Assembly (NCBI GenBank): GCA_040377825.1
Contig: JBEINZ010000171.1
Coordinates: 1 to 6,954, forward strand
From: JBEINZ01 sp040377825
GTDB taxonomy: Bacteria > Pseudomonadota > Alphaproteobacteria > Rhizobiales > Ancalomicrobiaceae
Reading direction: 5' to 3'
DNA: 6,954 nucleotides
The translations under genes and the position numbers were made by a program. Every line of letters begins with the position of its first letter. The first letter of the stretch is position 1. The notes under the pieces were generated by a model. It was given only the letters and a program-made list of their open reading frames with translations, was not told the DNA's origin and did not search any database. Below are positions 6,369 through 6,954 of this stretch, in pieces.

Positions 6369-6827
6369 CTAATGTAACATGAGCGTCGGCACGGTCATGG
6401 TCGCAAGAATGTCTCGCGTGGCCCCGCCAAGCAGGAACTCGCGAACGCGACTGTGACCATAGGCGCCCATGACCAAAAGGTCGACGCCGCGGTCCGAAGC
6501 GATATTGAGGAGCGCGTTCGAAACGTCGATTCCGGGATTGTGGATCGCCTCGATGTTGACCTTCAGATCATGACGGGCCAGCCACGTCGCAAGATCGGCG
6601 CCGGGTTCGCCGGGTACATCGGTTGCCGCGCCGACCATCATGATCTCGATGCGCTCGGCAAGCGCGAGGATCGGCAAGGCGGCGTGAACCGCCCGGGCCG
6701 CGGGGCGGCTGCCGTCCCAGGCGACCATGATCGTCTTGGGAGAGAAGACCGGCTTGGCAATGGTCGGAACAACCAGCACCGGCGCGCAGCCTTCGAACAG
6801 GACTGCTTCGATGATGTCCGTGCGCAT
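6369..6827 (-). CDS. Universal stress protein, C-terminal half only (5' truncated)
   Basis: From the ATG at 6827 the protein has 152 residues. Tandem-domain UspA-like proteins are near 270-280 residues, and this one begins in the last part of the first domain: MRTDIIEAVLFEGCAPVLVVP is the end of domain one, then a complete second domain starts at TIMVAWDGSRPAARA. The nucleotide-binding loop is intact (GAYGHSRVREFLLGGATRDI, the G-2x-G-9x-G pattern). In-frame sequence upstream of the ATG still reads like the family (GQDDSVAPEP) but meets TAG at 6870-6872. No other frame beyond that shows the missing first domain. No ribosome binding site precedes ATG 6827. It is therefore a truncated remnant or pseudogene, though the second domain could still fold if expressed. 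It precedes the acetyltransferase by 29 bases on the same strand, so loss of its own promoter may affect that gene as well. Confidence 0.8.
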   Translation of the reverse strand: MRTDIIEAVLFEGCAPVLVVPTIAKPVFSPKTIMVAWDGSRPAARAVHAALPILALAERIEIMMVGAATDVPGEPGADLATWLARHDLKVNIEAIHNPGIDVSNALLNIASDRGVDLLVMGAYGHSRVREFLLGGATRDILATMTVPTLMLH

Positions 6828-6916
6828 CGGTTCGGGGGCGACCGAATCGTCCTGCCCGAACGAATGCTTCTAAATCCATTCCATGTAGTTCTCACTCTGG
6901 GACCATTTGTTGAATC

Positions 6917-6923
6917 GAGGAGG
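6917..6923 (+). promoter_or_regulatory. Strong Shine-Dalgarno site for the right-edge reading frame
   Basis: GAGGAGG is close to a perfect complement of the 16S rRNA tail and stands seven bases before ATG 6931. It is the best ribosome binding site in the window and is the main reason to believe that a gene begins there. Confidence 0.6.
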
Positions 6924-6930
6924 TGGTTCC

Positions 6931-6954
6931 ATGAGTGTCTCAAAGACGCCTACG
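6931..6954 (+). CDS. Start of an unidentified plus-strand gene (cut by window edge)
   Basis: Only eight codons are present (MSVSKTPT), so no family can be assigned. Support comes from the GAGGAGG site seven bases upstream. The surrounding 6871-6954 has 39 G/C of 84, clearly lower than the stress gene beside it. The frame points away from the truncated stress protein. This arrangement, a broken gene followed at once by a well-translated new frame of different composition, would fit a mobile element such as an insertion sequence transposase, but this is a guess from context. Confidence 0.45.

Noticed and set aside
4792..6372. Several 120-253 residue plus-strand frames opposite the acetyltransferase
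   Set aside because: They are Arg/Ala-rich shadows without recognisable domains, opposite an 887-residue gene with homology throughout.

Overview
The window looks like a chromosomal segment from a high-GC alphaproteobacterium, probably of the order Hyphomicrobiales. The evidence is the alpha-type histidyl-tRNA synthetase (with its LRYDLTAPLARY stretch), a fused dolichol-phosphate-mannose-synthase-like GT2/GtrA protein, a fused acyl-CoA-ligase-like/GNAT acetyltransferase, and strong G/C preference at third codon positions over most of the window. Species cannot be named from sequence alone.

Layout from left to right. hisS (minus strand) runs off the left edge and has its start near 849. A gene-free stretch of about 457 bases (850-1306) follows. 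It separates hisS from a divergently transcribed plus-strand glycosyltransferase (1307-2428) and carries a 19-base near-perfect palindrome. A short convergent spacer comes next. All remaining complete genes are on the minus strand. Read in transcription order from the right they are a truncated universal stress protein (6827-6369), a long protein acetyltransferase of the Pat/PatZ type (6339-3676), a MbcA/ParS/Xre-type antitoxin (3619-3206) and a RES-domain toxin (3209-2499). At the extreme right a plus-strand reading frame with a very strong ribosome binding site begins at 6931 and is cut off after eight codons.

How the genes fit together. The stress protein and the acetyltransferase are 29 bases apart and probably formed one transcription unit. 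UspA-like proteins and GNAT/ACS proteins are both linked to metabolic stress. The antitoxin and toxin form a type II toxin-antitoxin operon with a GTGA stop/start overlap and their own promoter, whose -35 box lies just beyond the acetyltransferase stop codon. RES toxins act on NAD+ (degradation or ADP-ribosylation), while Pat-type enzymes use acetyl-CoA to modify proteins, so the cluster concentrates proteins that sense or alter central cofactors. A functional link is inference only.

The main oddities are four. Base composition breaks abruptly inside hisS at about position 360 (47% GC to the left, 70% in the next 180 bases). The stress protein has lost its first domain at a junction near 6870, where GC also drops. 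The acetyltransferase has an unusual pattern of kept and lost phosphorelay histidines. The toxin-antitoxin promoter carries two short dyads. I see no tRNA, rRNA, CRISPR array or complete insertion sequence. Nothing in the window amounts to a clearly new system. The closest candidates are the acetyltransferase/RES-toxin neighbourhood and the two composition junctions.
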